64,000 nt of DNA from TMP-7 sp963720745 (GTDB lineage: Bacteria; Acidobacteriota; Terriglobia; Bryobacterales; Bryobacteraceae). This document shows, piece by piece, positions 11,444 through 20,612 of the stretch. How positions within the stretch are numbered: position 1 is the first letter of the stretch; each line of letters starts with the position of its first letter. Made by a program: the position numbers and the translations under genes. The stretch is taken from NCBI GenBank assembly GCA_963720745.1, contig CAVRGO010000004.1:4836001-4900000 (forward strand), in the 5' to 3' direction. Below the pieces are notes generated by a model. It ran no database searches and was not told where the DNA came from. It saw only the letters and a program-made list of their open reading frames with translations.

Positions 11444-12793
11444 TCAACTCCACAGGCGATCGTTGACGCGCTCCTTCGGGTCCCACTCGGGAGTGGGCTC
11501 GAAATACCCGCCGTCCCGGATCTGCTTCTTCAGTGCTTCCTCGTTGATGGTGAAGCCGAGCCCCGGCCCATCCGGAACCTTGATGTACCCGCGATTCACC
11601 ACCGGCTTCTCGACACCGTCCACGATGTCTCCCCAGGCCGGCTGGTCCACCGAGTGGTTTTCCATCACCAGGAAATTCTCCGTTGCCGCGGCACAATGTA
11701 TGTTGGCGAAACACGAGACCGGCGATCCCGCCATGTGCATCGCCATCGCCACGCCGTACTCCTGCGCCATGTCTCCGATCTTGTGGGTCTCGAGAATGCC
11801 GCCCGAAGTTGCAAGATCCGGTTGGATCATGTCCACGGCGTGCGCGCGGCACAACACCTCGAAGGGCTCTTTCAGGTAGATATCCTCACCGGTGAGCGTC
11901 GGCACGTCGATGGCATCGGTGATCTGCTTCCAAAGATCCGTGTACTGCCACGGAATCAGATCCTCGAGCCACGCCGGGTTGTACTTCTGGAAAGCTCGGC
12001 CCAACCGGATGGCTGAGTTCACTCCGAAATGGCCGAAGTGGTCCATCGAGAGCGGAATTTCCATGCCGACGATATCGCGAACCTGCGCCACCCGCTCGCC
12101 CATCAAGGCGAGCCCTTTGTCGGTGACTTCGATGCCGGTGAGCATGTGCGCGGTGCGGTCGCCTTGATTAAGGCCCGGAGCGCCGAGCGGCGCTGTAATA
12201 GTCCCGGGTATGCCACGAAGCGCGTCGATCCCGATGTCCATCTTGAGCCAAGTGAAGCCGTCCGCCAGGCGTTTCTTCATCCTGTCGATGAAGACCTGCG
12301 GATCACGCGCCTGCGGAGTATCGGCATAGATGCGAACCTTGTCTCGGTACTGTCCGCCGAGCATCTGGTACACCGGCACGTTGTACGCTTTTCCCGCCAG
12401 GTCCCATAGCGCCATCTCGATGCCGCAGACGCCGCCCGCCTGTCGAGCATGAAATCCGAATTGCTTGATTTTCCGAAAGACTCTGTCGATGCTGCACGGG
12501 TTCTCGCCGACGACGACACGCTTGAGCATCAGGGCGTAATTCTTCGTCGCTCCATCGCGCACCTCGCCGTAGCCCGAGATGCCCTGATTCGTGTCGAGCC
12601 GGATGATGGGGCGTCCGGGCAGCGGCGCGATCCGCAGATCCGTGATCTTCAACTCGGAAGGTTTCGAAGCCGTACGTATGTTCTGGAGCGCGGCGTCGAG
12701 TGTGCTACCGGCCCAGAACGTCGCCGCAGCAGCGCCGGCAAGAGAGCGGAAAAATCCTCGGCGGCCCGGAATGGGAAGTGAGTTCTTAGTCAT
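11444..12793 (-). CDS. Tat-exported mandelate racemase/enolase-superfamily dehydratase
   Basis: 449 residues. The N-terminus GRRGFFRSLAGAAAATFWAG is a twin-arginine signal, so the enzyme acts outside the cytoplasm. The barrel shows superfamily landmarks: a capping domain, TWLKMDIGIDAL on strand two, acidic metal ligands (SMDHFGH, WLEDLIP, LTGEDIY), DMIQPDLATSGGI and the C-terminal MAMHMAGSP histidine segment. These fit sugar-acid dehydratases such as galactonate or mannonate types, which abstract a proton next to a carboxylate. Substrate cannot be fixed. It is divergent from the methyltransferase gene, 139 bases away. Confidence 0.9.
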   Translation of the reverse strand: MTKNSLPIPGRRGFFRSLAGAAAATFWAGSTLDAALQNIRTASKPSELKITDLRIAPLPGRPIIRLDTNQGISGYGEVRDGATKNYALMLKRVVVGENPCSIDRVFRKIKQFGFHARQAGGVCGIEMALWDLAGKAYNVPVYQMLGGQYRDKVRIYADTPQARDPQVFIDRMKKRLADGFTWLKMDIGIDALRGIPGTITAPLGAPGLNQGDRTAHMLTGIEVTDKGLALMGERVAQVRDIVGMEIPLSMDHFGHFGVNSAIRLGRAFQKYNPAWLEDLIPWQYTDLWKQITDAIDVPTLTGEDIYLKEPFEVLCRAHAVDMIQPDLATSGGILETHKIGDMAQEYGVAMAMHMAGSPVSCFANIHCAAATENFLVMENHSVDQPAWGDIVDGVEKPVVNRGYIKVPDGPGLGFTINEEALKKQIRDGGYFEPTPEWDPKERVNDRLWS

Positions 12794-12920
12794 GCAAATT
12801 CAGATGGTGGCGTCCGAATCTTATCGCCTGGTGGACCGGCTCGTCAAGCGACGGGCGTAGCGTAGTCCGGCAAAAGCAAAAACGCCGTGGCATTTCGAAC
12901 GGCAGCCTGGCGGCACTCGC

Positions 12921-12926
12921 TATAAT
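12921..12926 (+). promoter_or_regulatory. Perfect -10 box directly before a GTG start
   Basis: TATAAT stands exactly seven bases before the GTG start at 12933, so transcription would begin at or beside the start codon, giving a leaderless mRNA. No good -35 element is visible at the normal distance (about 12898-12903) and no ribosome site precedes the GTG. Confidence 0.4.
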
Positions 12927-12932
12927 TTCTCC

Positions 12933-14672
12933 GTGACCCATGCACTCAGCGCAATGCGTAAGAACCCGGCCCTTGAAATTCTCGAGCAGATCGGCCTTTC
13001 CGATCCGGCACCGAGCGCCCGCGAGGCTCTGAGTAGTGCACGGATTCATCCGCGGGTCGTCGAGGATTTTCGGCCCCTCTGCGAAAGCCTGGAGTGGAGC
13101 CTTTCCGAAGCGTTCTGGCTGACCCGAGGATTGCGTGGCTTTCTGCAAAACGAAGTGCCATATAGCGTGAACAACAGCGGCAGCCTCTCGGCCCAAGCCG
13201 CGGAACTGCTGTTCGCCAACTGTGTCGAGGCCGCGCCCTTGGGGAGTATCGTCATCTTCGAGATTGGCGCCGGCACCGGACTGTTCGCGCGGTATCTGCT
13301 CGACGAGTTCCGCGACCTGTGTGTCCGCCGGAATGCGGACTTCTACGAGCGCCTGACCTTCTACGTCTCGGACCGATCGCCCCGCAGCGTCGAACAGTGG
13401 GAGAACTGCGGCATTTTCGCCGGCCATGAAGGCCATTTCGTTTGCGGACTGTGCGATGCGAGGTCGCCCGGCCAATTCCGGTCGACTCACGGTACCGCAG
13501 GCGTCGCTGGTCCGGTTCGCGCCATTTTTGCGAACTACGTTCTCGATTCCCTGCCCGCCTCGGTTTTGCGCAAAGGTGCGTCCGGCGCCGAGGAACAGTA
13601 TATTCGGACGCACCTCGCCGATTCGGAACAGGTATCGCACTACACCAGCAAATCTCTCGACGAGATCCGGCAACTCGCCGCTTCTTCGACGGTCGAAGAC
13701 CGCGCGCAACTGCTGCCCTTGGTCAGCCTGTTCGAATTCGAAACCGCATTCAAAGCGGTGGACGGACGCATACCTCACGTGGATGAAGCGATCGCTTTCG
13801 GTCACGACGTCGATCGTATTGTGCTGAACCACGCCGCTTTCGACTCCATCTCCGCAGGTCTGGACATGCTCGGCGATCGCGGGTTATTGCTCATTAACGA
13901 TTACGGCGCCATCACACCCGACCAGATCGCGGGACAGGCTGGTACGCAACGGTTCGGTTCGTCCGCCGCGATCGGGCTGAACTTCCCGTTGCTCGAACAT
14001 CACTTCCGCCTCAAAGGCGTCCGTGTCAGCGTTCCCGAACGCGACGATCTGCTTTCGGTGCATCCCCGCCTGCTAATGCGCGCCGACGCGAGTGAGACCG
14101 TCGGCGCGTTTCTGAAGGTATTCGACGGCCGCACGCAAAAGGCGCTGGAGGACTGCGAAACGGAGGCTCGCCAGCATATGGAGGCTGGACGCATCGAGTT
14201 GGCGCGCGAGGCCTACGACCGGGCTCTTGCGGCGCGTCCGCGCGACTGGCGCCTCATCGGTGAAGTGGCCGAGTTCGTGATTCGTGCCGCGCGCGATTAC
14301 GAGTCCGGAATGCGTCTCGCGCACGCGGCCCTGGCGGTGAATCCCTGGTACAGCGTTTGGCTGTGGAACGTGCTCGGCGACGCCCTGTTCGCTTTGGAGC
14401 GTTACCAGAACGCGCACGATGCATACCTGGAAGCCCGGCGCATCGAGACCACCGATACGCGAACCTCGTTGAATCTCGCCTACACCCACGCCCAGTTCGG
14501 TGATTTTTCAGAAGCGTTGGAAGCCATCGCAGCAGGATTGGCGAGCGACAAGAACGGCCTGTTTCGCCAGCGGCTGCTCGAAAAGCAACAACACGTACTG
14601 ACGTTGATCAGCCAGCGGGCGGCGACCGAACAGGAATGGCAGGCCCGGCGCCTTCAACGGCTGTCGCAATAG
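12933..14672 (+). CDS. SAM-dependent methyltransferase with TPR domain
   Basis: 579 residues. The first 400 carry a Rossmann methyltransferase fold with the SAM loop FEIGAGTGLFARYLLDEF at about 110, and resemble the NDUFAF7/Methyltransf_28 family of class I methyltransferases (FANYVLDSLPASVLR, LLLINDYG). The C-terminal 170 residues form TPR helices (ARQHMEAGRIELAREAYDRA, YQNAHDAYLEARRIET). The start is GTG 12933; an ATG seven codons downstream is an alternative. In mitochondria the family modifies an arginine of a complex I subunit; bacterial targets are unknown. It converges with the lipoprotein gene. Confidence 0.8.
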   Translation: MTHALSAMRKNPALEILEQIGLSDPAPSAREALSSARIHPRVVEDFRPLCESLEWSLSEAFWLTRGLRGFLQNEVPYSVNNSGSLSAQAAELLFANCVEAAPLGSIVIFEIGAGTGLFARYLLDEFRDLCVRRNADFYERLTFYVSDRSPRSVEQWENCGIFAGHEGHFVCGLCDARSPGQFRSTHGTAGVAGPVRAIFANYVLDSLPASVLRKGASGAEEQYIRTHLADSEQVSHYTSKSLDEIRQLAASSTVEDRAQLLPLVSLFEFETAFKAVDGRIPHVDEAIAFGHDVDRIVLNHAAFDSISAGLDMLGDRGLLLINDYGAITPDQIAGQAGTQRFGSSAAIGLNFPLLEHHFRLKGVRVSVPERDDLLSVHPRLLMRADASETVGAFLKVFDGRTQKALEDCETEARQHMEAGRIELAREAYDRALAARPRDWRLIGEVAEFVIRAARDYESGMRLAHAALAVNPWYSVWLWNVLGDALFALERYQNAHDAYLEARRIETTDTRTSLNLAYTHAQFGDFSEALEAIAAGLASDKNGLFRQRLLEKQQHVLTLISQRAATEQEWQARRLQRLSQ

Positions 14673-14694
14673 GGCCGGCGCGACGCGCGTACAC

Positions 14695-16038
14695 CTACTG
14701 AGCCGGTGACAAGCAGTAAACGTGAGTTCGCGTTCCCGCGAGTATCTCGTGATCCGACGTGTACACGGGCGGCGTAACGAGTTCCTCGCCTTCGAATCGG
14801 AAGATCGGGAACAATCCGCCATCGGGATGCACCGCGCTCACTTGCGATCCCGCGGTCACAAGCACAGTGCCGTCCAAGGTCACTCCAGCGCCTGCGATCC
14901 GCCCGGGCATCGACCGCCGCCACAGCAACCTCCCCTCCGGCGAGTATGCCACCACGCTCGCGCTCGTCAGCAGGTAGATCCGGTGATCGTAGCCGACGAT
15001 CGGAGGCAATTCGAGACTCTCGTCTTCATGATTGAGCAGTATCGTCTGAACCTGCTTCCCTTCGGGTGTGATTACGACCACGGCACGGCGCCCGTTCATC
15101 CCCGCGAAGATGTACATCCAACCGCTTTCGTCCACCGACATCAGCAGGGGTTCGAACTGCCCGGAGTACGCAGCCTTCACCTCCAATGCCGTAGAAAGCA
15201 GCAGCACGAGATTCTTCCCTGCCGCGTACACCGTGTCGCCGGATGCCGCTGCGATCAACTTCGGATCGAGCACGTGCAGCGACTCGAATCTCGTCACCGA
15301 TTTCAGCAGTTTGAATCGATCGACCTGCACGGGGCTTCCGATCTGCACCAGTTGAACTATTGCCTCGCGCGGCGGCACCGGCTGGTGTGACGGAACCGGC
15401 ATTTCGTTGCCGAACGCAACCAGGCGAACTGAGTCGCGAAACACCAGCGGCCAGGCATAGCTTTCGTCGTAGGGCAAAGCGCTTTGGAATTGCAGTTCGC
15501 CATCCGTCACCTGACGCGCCTCCACCGCGCCCGCCTTGGAGAAGAGGTAGAACAGATTCGTGTGCGGATCCATCGACAGCGCGCCGCGCCCCGCGGTGCC
15601 CGATGCGATCCTGGTCCCGTGGGCATCGAGCAGGGTCCAACCTCCCTGGTACTGCGTCAGGATGCGGTTGCCCTTGCGTAAAATCGCGGTCGCAGGCGTC
15701 GATGGCAGAGCGGGATAGCTCCAGCGGATTTGCCAACTCCGATTGCCGAGAACGCCCTGGAGGCGGGAATTCTGCGCGGCCGATCCGAGATAGCGCCAAT
15801 AGGCCGAATCCTCGGGCGCCTGGAATGGCGCGCGCTTCTCACTTTCCTGCGCGGTCGTAAGAGGCTGCACCTGGTACTTGATCGGCTCGGGTTCGGCGAT
15901 GCTCTTTTGACGAAGAATCTCAGTCATTCGACCTCCTTTCGCCGGCGTGGGTCTCCGGGCGGATCGCTTCTGCGCTGCGCACGCCGAAACCAGGGCAACA
16001 GCCAGAACCACCCGCCATAGACCGGCCTTATTGAACAT
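14695..16038 (-). CDS. Lipoprotein with PQQ/WD-like beta propeller
   Basis: 447 residues. The leader VVLAVALVSAC fits a lipobox with Cys20 as the lipidated residue. After a flexible arm (SARRPTPAKGGRMTEIL) the rest is a series of propeller blades with repeated patterns (LLDAHGTRIASG, VVVITPEGKQ, VVAYSPEGRLLWRRSMPG) like PQQ-type repeats. Its start overlaps the end of the metallopeptidase-like gene by 11 bases, implying translational coupling. By position it could be an outer- or inner-membrane partner, possibly an immunity protein, for that large protein; this is inference only. Confidence 0.75.
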   Translation of the reverse strand: MFNKAGLWRVVLAVALVSACAAQKRSARRPTPAKGGRMTEILRQKSIAEPEPIKYQVQPLTTAQESEKRAPFQAPEDSAYWRYLGSAAQNSRLQGVLGNRSWQIRWSYPALPSTPATAILRKGNRILTQYQGGWTLLDAHGTRIASGTAGRGALSMDPHTNLFYLFSKAGAVEARQVTDGELQFQSALPYDESYAWPLVFRDSVRLVAFGNEMPVPSHQPVPPREAIVQLVQIGSPVQVDRFKLLKSVTRFESLHVLDPKLIAAASGDTVYAAGKNLVLLLSTALEVKAAYSGQFEPLLMSVDESGWMYIFAGMNGRRAVVVITPEGKQVQTILLNHEDESLELPPIVGYDHRIYLLTSASVVAYSPEGRLLWRRSMPGRIAGAGVTLDGTVLVTAGSQVSAVHPDGGLFPIFRFEGEELVTPPVYTSDHEILAGTRTHVYCLSPAQ

Positions 16039-19000
16039 CTCCGTTCTTCGTGAAAACCTTCTGGGCTATATGTTTCAGGTTCGCCGCGTTTGCCGCGCCC
16101 CCGGCCGGCACCCCGAGCATCTCGAAAACATACTGGTTGATCAGACCCGTCAGCGTATTCACCACGTTCGGATCGCCGGCCACATCCACTACCAGGTCCA
16201 GATGCCGGGCGTTCTTCGGAGCGTAGCCCGACGCGCCGCCGCCGGCCTTGTCAGTCACCTGCAGGTCCAGGTGGGTACCGACGTTCGTCTGCAGTTGATT
16301 GGTCGCCGCGTTGTACACCGCGGCATTGCCGCCAACCGGCACGTTCGTCATCAGGAAGCGGGGCGTCACGCGCAAGTAGCACTTGCTCATCGTGACGGTT
16401 TCCTTCCCTGCATCCGTGGTCACGTCAATGTCGCCGGTGGAGTACAGAGTGCCGTTGAGCGGAAGAATCGCGTTGCGAACCAGATTGCGCACAGCCTTCG
16501 CGTTTACAGTTGGCGCCGCCGTCAACTTCACTTTCAGCAGTACCGTCAGAAAGCCCTCAAACGGATTGGCCCCACCGTACTGGTTGGGCAGAAGAGTGAC
16601 CGTGTAGCGGTCCTTTCCGGCGACATGCAGGTACACGTCCATCTTCCCGCGCGTACCCTTGGTGTAATTGATCGCCGCGTTCGCCGGCCAGTACACGTAG
16701 GTCTGCTTCGGGTACTTGGGGTGGCCCGGAATCCGATACTCCGGATACGTCGCCCCGATCTTCACCAGAAATTTCTCGCCGATGTGTTTGCGGCTGTACT
16801 CCGCGGCGTGCCACAGGTGGCGATTCCGCCGATCCACCTGGTGGTTCATCATGGGAAATAGAGCCGTCGTGGCCGCGGCATTGCCGGGCACATAGGCAGC
16901 TCCATAAAAACTGTTGCTCGTATCGAAGATCGAGCCCTCGTCGACAAACGGATCGCCCGGGATGTTGCAGAGGATGCCCGCTACGCCTTGCGAGTTCCAG
17001 TTCATCCGCTCGTAGTATTCGTCGGGAAGCGATCCGCCGTGTCCGAACTCATGCGCGAGCGTGAACGAATTCTGCGCCCACGTCTGATCCGGTGCGTTGT
17101 CGTTATCGTCCACCTCGCCCGTGCCGTTGGTGCTGTTCATCCACGCCCGTTGTCCGAGCGCGACGGCGTTGTATACCTTCATGCGGAAGTGTGCGTCTTT
17201 ATCGCTCGCCGCCGGATGGACGAAAAACAGGCACTCGCCTTGCAGCTTCTTGGTATTGTCCTGCGGCAGGAACTCGACGCGATCATTACTTACCGCATCG
17301 TTACCGTTCCACCGGTTCATCAGCGCCTGGAACGAACCCTGCTGGAACGTCTTCTGCGCACCCACATTGCCGGCGTGAATTGAAGCCGGATCGAAGTTGT
17401 AGCGCAGCCGGAAGTATTCCATCACCATGAAGATCTCGTTGTCGTTATCGCGGTCGCAACACCGCAAAAGAGCGAGATCGAACCTTCCGATGCGGAACGA
17501 CGGGCTGTTCGGATTCTTGTACTGCGACCACGTTTCGTGGTGCATCTGGCCGTAGTAGGGCTGTAACGCGAAGAACTGCTTTGCCACGGCGGAGGGGTAC
17601 CCGATATTCTTGCCCGCCGCCGTACCGGAAGCCTGCGGGTTGTACCAACGCACACCGGCGCGCGCTCCGAAAATACCTTTTTTCGTTCGGTGGTCGAAAC
17701 AGTCGAATAGCGCCGTGATCCCCGCCACCAGGCGCACCCAGTTCGGATACTCCGTCAGGTAGTTGTAGTCGTCGCCGGCGAGTTTGAGATTACTGTAGTA
17801 GCCCTCCACCGCATCCGGCTTGTAGATCCCCTCGGGGCTCAGGTTTGCGACTTCGTTGTAGGCCTTCTTGAAGCGATGATAGAAGACCGTGATCTTCTCG
17901 TCCTTGTTCAGCTTGAACGGCTGATCGGAGGAGTTCGTGAGTACCACGTCATCCAGCGAGAAAATCAACGGCTTGGCCTGATCCTTGCTCTTGGCGTGAT
18001 CCGGGTCGTCCCACGCCTCGTAGAACTTGCCGTCGTACGCTGCGCCGTTCTTGAACCGGGTGAAGTATTTCGCCGACTTCCAGGTCGCCGGAAGATCGTA
18101 GAGCTTCAGCCGGTCCGCCGATGGCTTCAGCCGGTTCGCATCGGCCGGTACCGAACTCTTCAGAACCTCGATCTTTCGATCCGTTTTGTCCGCACTCACC
18201 GAAAAGGTTCCCGGCGCAGTCTCGAACATCAGCAGGCACTTCTTTGAGGGCTTCTCCGTTTTGGCGCCGTGCGAATCCTTCTGGCGGATCCACGGAATCG
18301 CGTGGACGCACTCGGAAACCTTGTCCTTCTGCAGAGTCCAATGGCCGTAGTCTTCCAGCACCATCGTCTTGTCGCCGTAGTATCCCTGGACGAGCACGGT
18401 CGGGATATTCACGCGTTCATGGCCGTGGTCGCTGTGGCCGTAGTAACGGTCGAAGTATTCGAATCGGGCGAACTGCCAGTTCGGATCGAGCGTCAGCACG
18501 ACCGGAGCGTCTACCTCGCCAATGCGCCGGACCCAGTTCTTGGTCGGCGAATCGAAGAGGTAGATCTTGCCTTCGTCCTTCTTATATGCGGCGGCACCGT
18601 CGATGTACTTCGGCTCCTCGCTGAAATCCCAGATCGACTCGATCAATCCCCACGATTTCGATGAGCCAAAGTAATTGTCGGTCTTGATCGCGTCGCGGTC
18701 ACTCCAACGCTTCAACTCCGTCGTTTCGGTGCTGCTGTCGCCGTTGTCGATGAACAGCTTGTTTCCGCCGAATTTGAACGTGACCCAGTCGTATTTGCGA
18801 TCGATCTCGAACGACACCTTGCCGGACTCGTCCGTCTTGTACTCCCCGAGCCGGTTCCTGTTGAACACCTGTATCGGGAAATCCTTCGGGAAGACCAGGA
18901 CCCGTTGCGCCGGGTCCTTGAACTTCAATTGCAGATTCACCTTGAGCGGGTGCCGGACGTACAACTCGACTTTTTTCGCCCGCGCTCCCAGGTTGCCGTT

Positions 19001-19366
19001 CGCTACGGAAACCGAAACATAGCTGTTCGGCAACGGGTCCTTCGATGTCTTCGATCGCGCCAGGATCCAATCCTTCTCTTCCTGGATCGCGGGTACAGTG
19101 GCGGTGACGCCGTACGTCTTCGGATCTTGGCCACAGAAGCGCGATTGAGGCGAGTGCTTCGCCACCATGGTGACGTTACTTGTTTCGACGGCGGCGCCGA
19201 GACTGTTGTCGGCGTTTATCGGCGCGAGTTGAACCTGAAAATCCTTCTTCGGCCAGAAGCGCTCCTGGCTGTGAACCTTGACCAGGATTTCCCACTTGCA
19301 GGGTGCGGCGGCCCCGCCGCCTCCCCCGCCTCCAGCCGGCAGTGGTGGAGGTGCTCCGTTTCCCAT
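16028..19366 (-). CDS. Very large metallopeptidase-like protein, possible secreted effector
   Basis: 1112 residues without a signal peptide or membrane helix. It begins MGNGAPPPLP followed by a glycine run, then beta-rich domains (residues 20-400, VKVHSQERFWPKKDFQVQLA). A zinc-peptidase motif lies at His772-Glu-Phe-Gly-His776, followed by GGSLPDEYYE, which could supply the third metal ligand. The C-terminus (900-1112) is again beta-rich. Large size, no export signal, and coupling to a lipoprotein and a small acidic-tailed gene are typical of effectors loaded on contractile injection machines (type VI or eCIS). No such machine is in the window. The family is not one I can name; an intracellular role is possible. 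Confidence 0.7.
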   Translation of the reverse strand: MGNGAPPPLPAGGGGGGGAAAPCKWEILVKVHSQERFWPKKDFQVQLAPINADNSLGAAVETSNVTMVAKHSPQSRFCGQDPKTYGVTATVPAIQEEKDWILARSKTSKDPLPNSYVSVSVANGNLGARAKKVELYVRHPLKVNLQLKFKDPAQRVLVFPKDFPIQVFNRNRLGEYKTDESGKVSFEIDRKYDWVTFKFGGNKLFIDNGDSSTETTELKRWSDRDAIKTDNYFGSSKSWGLIESIWDFSEEPKYIDGAAAYKKDEGKIYLFDSPTKNWVRRIGEVDAPVVLTLDPNWQFARFEYFDRYYGHSDHGHERVNIPTVLVQGYYGDKTMVLEDYGHWTLQKDKVSECVHAIPWIRQKDSHGAKTEKPSKKCLLMFETAPGTFSVSADKTDRKIEVLKSSVPADANRLKPSADRLKLYDLPATWKSAKYFTRFKNGAAYDGKFYEAWDDPDHAKSKDQAKPLIFSLDDVVLTNSSDQPFKLNKDEKITVFYHRFKKAYNEVANLSPEGIYKPDAVEGYYSNLKLAGDDYNYLTEYPNWVRLVAGITALFDCFDHRTKKGIFGARAGVRWYNPQASGTAAGKNIGYPSAVAKQFFALQPYYGQMHHETWSQYKNPNSPSFRIGRFDLALLRCCDRDNDNEIFMVMEYFRLRYNFDPASIHAGNVGAQKTFQQGSFQALMNRWNGNDAVSNDRVEFLPQDNTKKLQGECLFFVHPAASDKDAHFRMKVYNAVALGQRAWMNSTNGTGEVDDNDNAPDQTWAQNSFTLAHEFGHGGSLPDEYYERMNWNSQGVAGILCNIPGDPFVDEGSIFDTSNSFYGAAYVPGNAAATTALFPMMNHQVDRRNRHLWHAAEYSRKHIGEKFLVKIGATYPEYRIPGHPKYPKQTYVYWPANAAINYTKGTRGKMDVYLHVAGKDRYTVTLLPNQYGGANPFEGFLTVLLKVKLTAAPTVNAKAVRNLVRNAILPLNGTLYSTGDIDVTTDAGKETVTMSKCYLRVTPRFLMTNVPVGGNAAVYNAATNQLQTNVGTHLDLQVTDKAGGGASGYAPKNARHLDLVVDVAGDPNVVNTLTGLINQYVFEMLGVPAGGAANAANLKHIAQKVFTKNGDVQ

Positions 19367-19385
19367 ATTTCGTGATAATTATCTC

Positions 19386-19934
19386 TCACCAACAGTAGTG
19401 CGGATCAGTTTGCAGACTCGCAGGTACAGGTGTCGGCGGGGCCTCGCTCGGATCGGGCGGTAGATCTCCGTCGTAAGGCTCCGGCAAATTCGGGTCTGCG
19501 CCGGGTTCGGGCTCCAGAACAAATCCCACAACTTCCTCTGCTTCTTCTGGCGCGTTTGCCTGCTCCGGCGCCCTCGAGTCTTCTGGTTCGCTTTCAACAT
19601 CCGGCTCGTCCCCCGGCATGGCCAGTTGAACAGCCAGGTCGAGTTTCACTTCCGGCCGGTATCGTTCCGATCGAAACACGGCCTCGATCGCGGGGAACCG
19701 TCCGCCACGATCGAAATCGTCACCCAGCGAGAATCGCAATTCCAGGTACCGCAGGAGATCGGCATCTTCGGTCAATCCGAGCAGAACGGCATTTCGGATA
19801 CCGTCTCGGACCCGCCGCGCGATGTCACCGTGATCGTCAAACCGGGTTCGGATGTATGCGATTGCCCGGTCTTCGAAGCGGCGCGACACGTCTGCCTCGA
19901 AAACCCGCATCTGCTGGGGACGGATAACAAGCAT
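19386..19934 (-). CDS. Small helical protein with acidic proline-rich tail, T6SS-adaptor-like
   Basis: 182 residues from ATG 19934 (MLVIRPQQMRVFEADVSRRF), with a GGAAG ribosome site very close to the start. The helical N-terminal 110 residues (FEDRAIAYIRTRF, YLELRFSLGDDFD) resemble, from memory, a small protein common beside VgrG/PAAR type VI effector genes that starts M-L-x-I-R-x-x-Q-M. The last 70 residues are Glu/Pro/Asp-rich and probably disordered. An upstream in-frame extension is translated from a tandem repeat and is rejected. It ends 19 bases before the metallopeptidase-like gene, so it is the first gene of that operon. Confidence 0.6.
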   Translation of the reverse strand: MLVIRPQQMRVFEADVSRRFEDRAIAYIRTRFDDHGDIARRVRDGIRNAVLLGLTEDADLLRYLELRFSLGDDFDRGGRFPAIEAVFRSERYRPEVKLDLAVQLAMPGDEPDVESEPEDSRAPEQANAPEEAEEVVGFVLEPEPGADPNLPEPYDGDLPPDPSEAPPTPVPASLQTDPHYCW

Positions 19935-19983
19935 ACTTCCAAGTCGGGTATAGCATGGATGGCCATGCTTTTCAATCACACCG

Positions 19984-20019
19984 TACCAGGATACCAGGAC
20001 ATACCAGGACACCAGGACT
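19984..20019. repeat. Short tandem repeat, unit TACCAGGACA
   Basis: About three and a half copies of a 10-base unit TACCAGGACA lie directly upstream of the small operon-leading gene at 19386-19934. Copy length slips between 8 and 10 bases. It could change promoter spacing by slipped-strand mispairing, though nothing shows that it does. Confidence 0.7.
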
Positions 20020-20079
20020 GGACGCACCAGCAGCCCGAGCGGCGGACACCGTGGATTTCAGGAGAGCTTAGCGGCGCGT
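20015..20079. repeat. Imperfect 65-bp direct repeat, copy 1
   Basis: This segment matches 20548-20612 with roughly 75-80% identity by eye, sharing GGACTGGACGCACC at one end and AGGAGAGCTTA plus CGGCGCG at the other. Copy 2 contains the stop codon of the membrane-protein gene at 20602-21351; copy 1 keeps an equivalent minus-strand TAA preceded by two Arg codons. It is probably the 3' tail left from an old duplication of that gene. Confidence 0.55.
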
Positions 20080-20547
20080 GGTGCAAGTCGCTCCCTCACG
20101 GTCTTTGGTGAATGGCCGATGGAGAGGACTGAGCGCTGGTTCAGTGATTCGGGGAATAACTATGACCGCTCCGGACAACGTGTTCGTTGTTGCTGCTTCG
20201 AACTATGTTGCGGGCGCTGGAAGCAACCCTTCTTCACGTACGGTGCACCGTCTGATGAAGGTGAATGGCACGTGGCCCGTGGTCGACGGAATAAACAGGC
20301 GAGTGTTCGGCACAGATGGCGAGTTTCTTGTGACGCAATTTGGCCCAGGTGACATTAGATGGGTTAGGCCGGATTAGGCCCTGGAGGTTATCGCCGGCGC
20401 TTGAACCATTCCGTTCCGATATGTTCATGGGGCGGACTGAACTTCAGGGCGGCGAACTGGGGCTTCGTTAAGGGTTTCTCGCGCAACTGTCACATATTCA
20501 ATGATTGGGAAGGGGAATCGAATTGCCCAGGCGACGTTCTTGTGCCG

Positions 20548-20612
20548 GGACTGGACGCACCGGCAACCAAACCGGCCAGCACCGTGCGACTTTAGGAGAG
20601 CTTAACGGCGCG
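20548..20612. repeat. Imperfect 65-bp direct repeat, copy 2
   Basis: Partner of 20015-20079; it spans the 3' end and stop codon of the minus-strand gene at 20602-21351. Confidence 0.55.

Larger units (their letters stand above)
19935..20601. other. Gene-poor stretch with repeats and a doubtful ORF
   Basis: No convincing gene. It holds a short tandem repeat (19984-20019) and one copy of a 65-base duplicated segment (20015-20079). A plus-strand ORF from ATG 20162 to a TAG at 20375-20377 (VFGTDGEFLVTQFGPGDIRW) looks like the tail of a larger protein, has no clear ribosome site and may be a gene remnant. The rest looks like decayed DNA. Confidence 0.45.

Noticed and set aside
12786..13832. 348-codon minus-strand open frame
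   Set aside because: Shadow of the methyltransferase gene, which has a clear SAM motif on the other strand.
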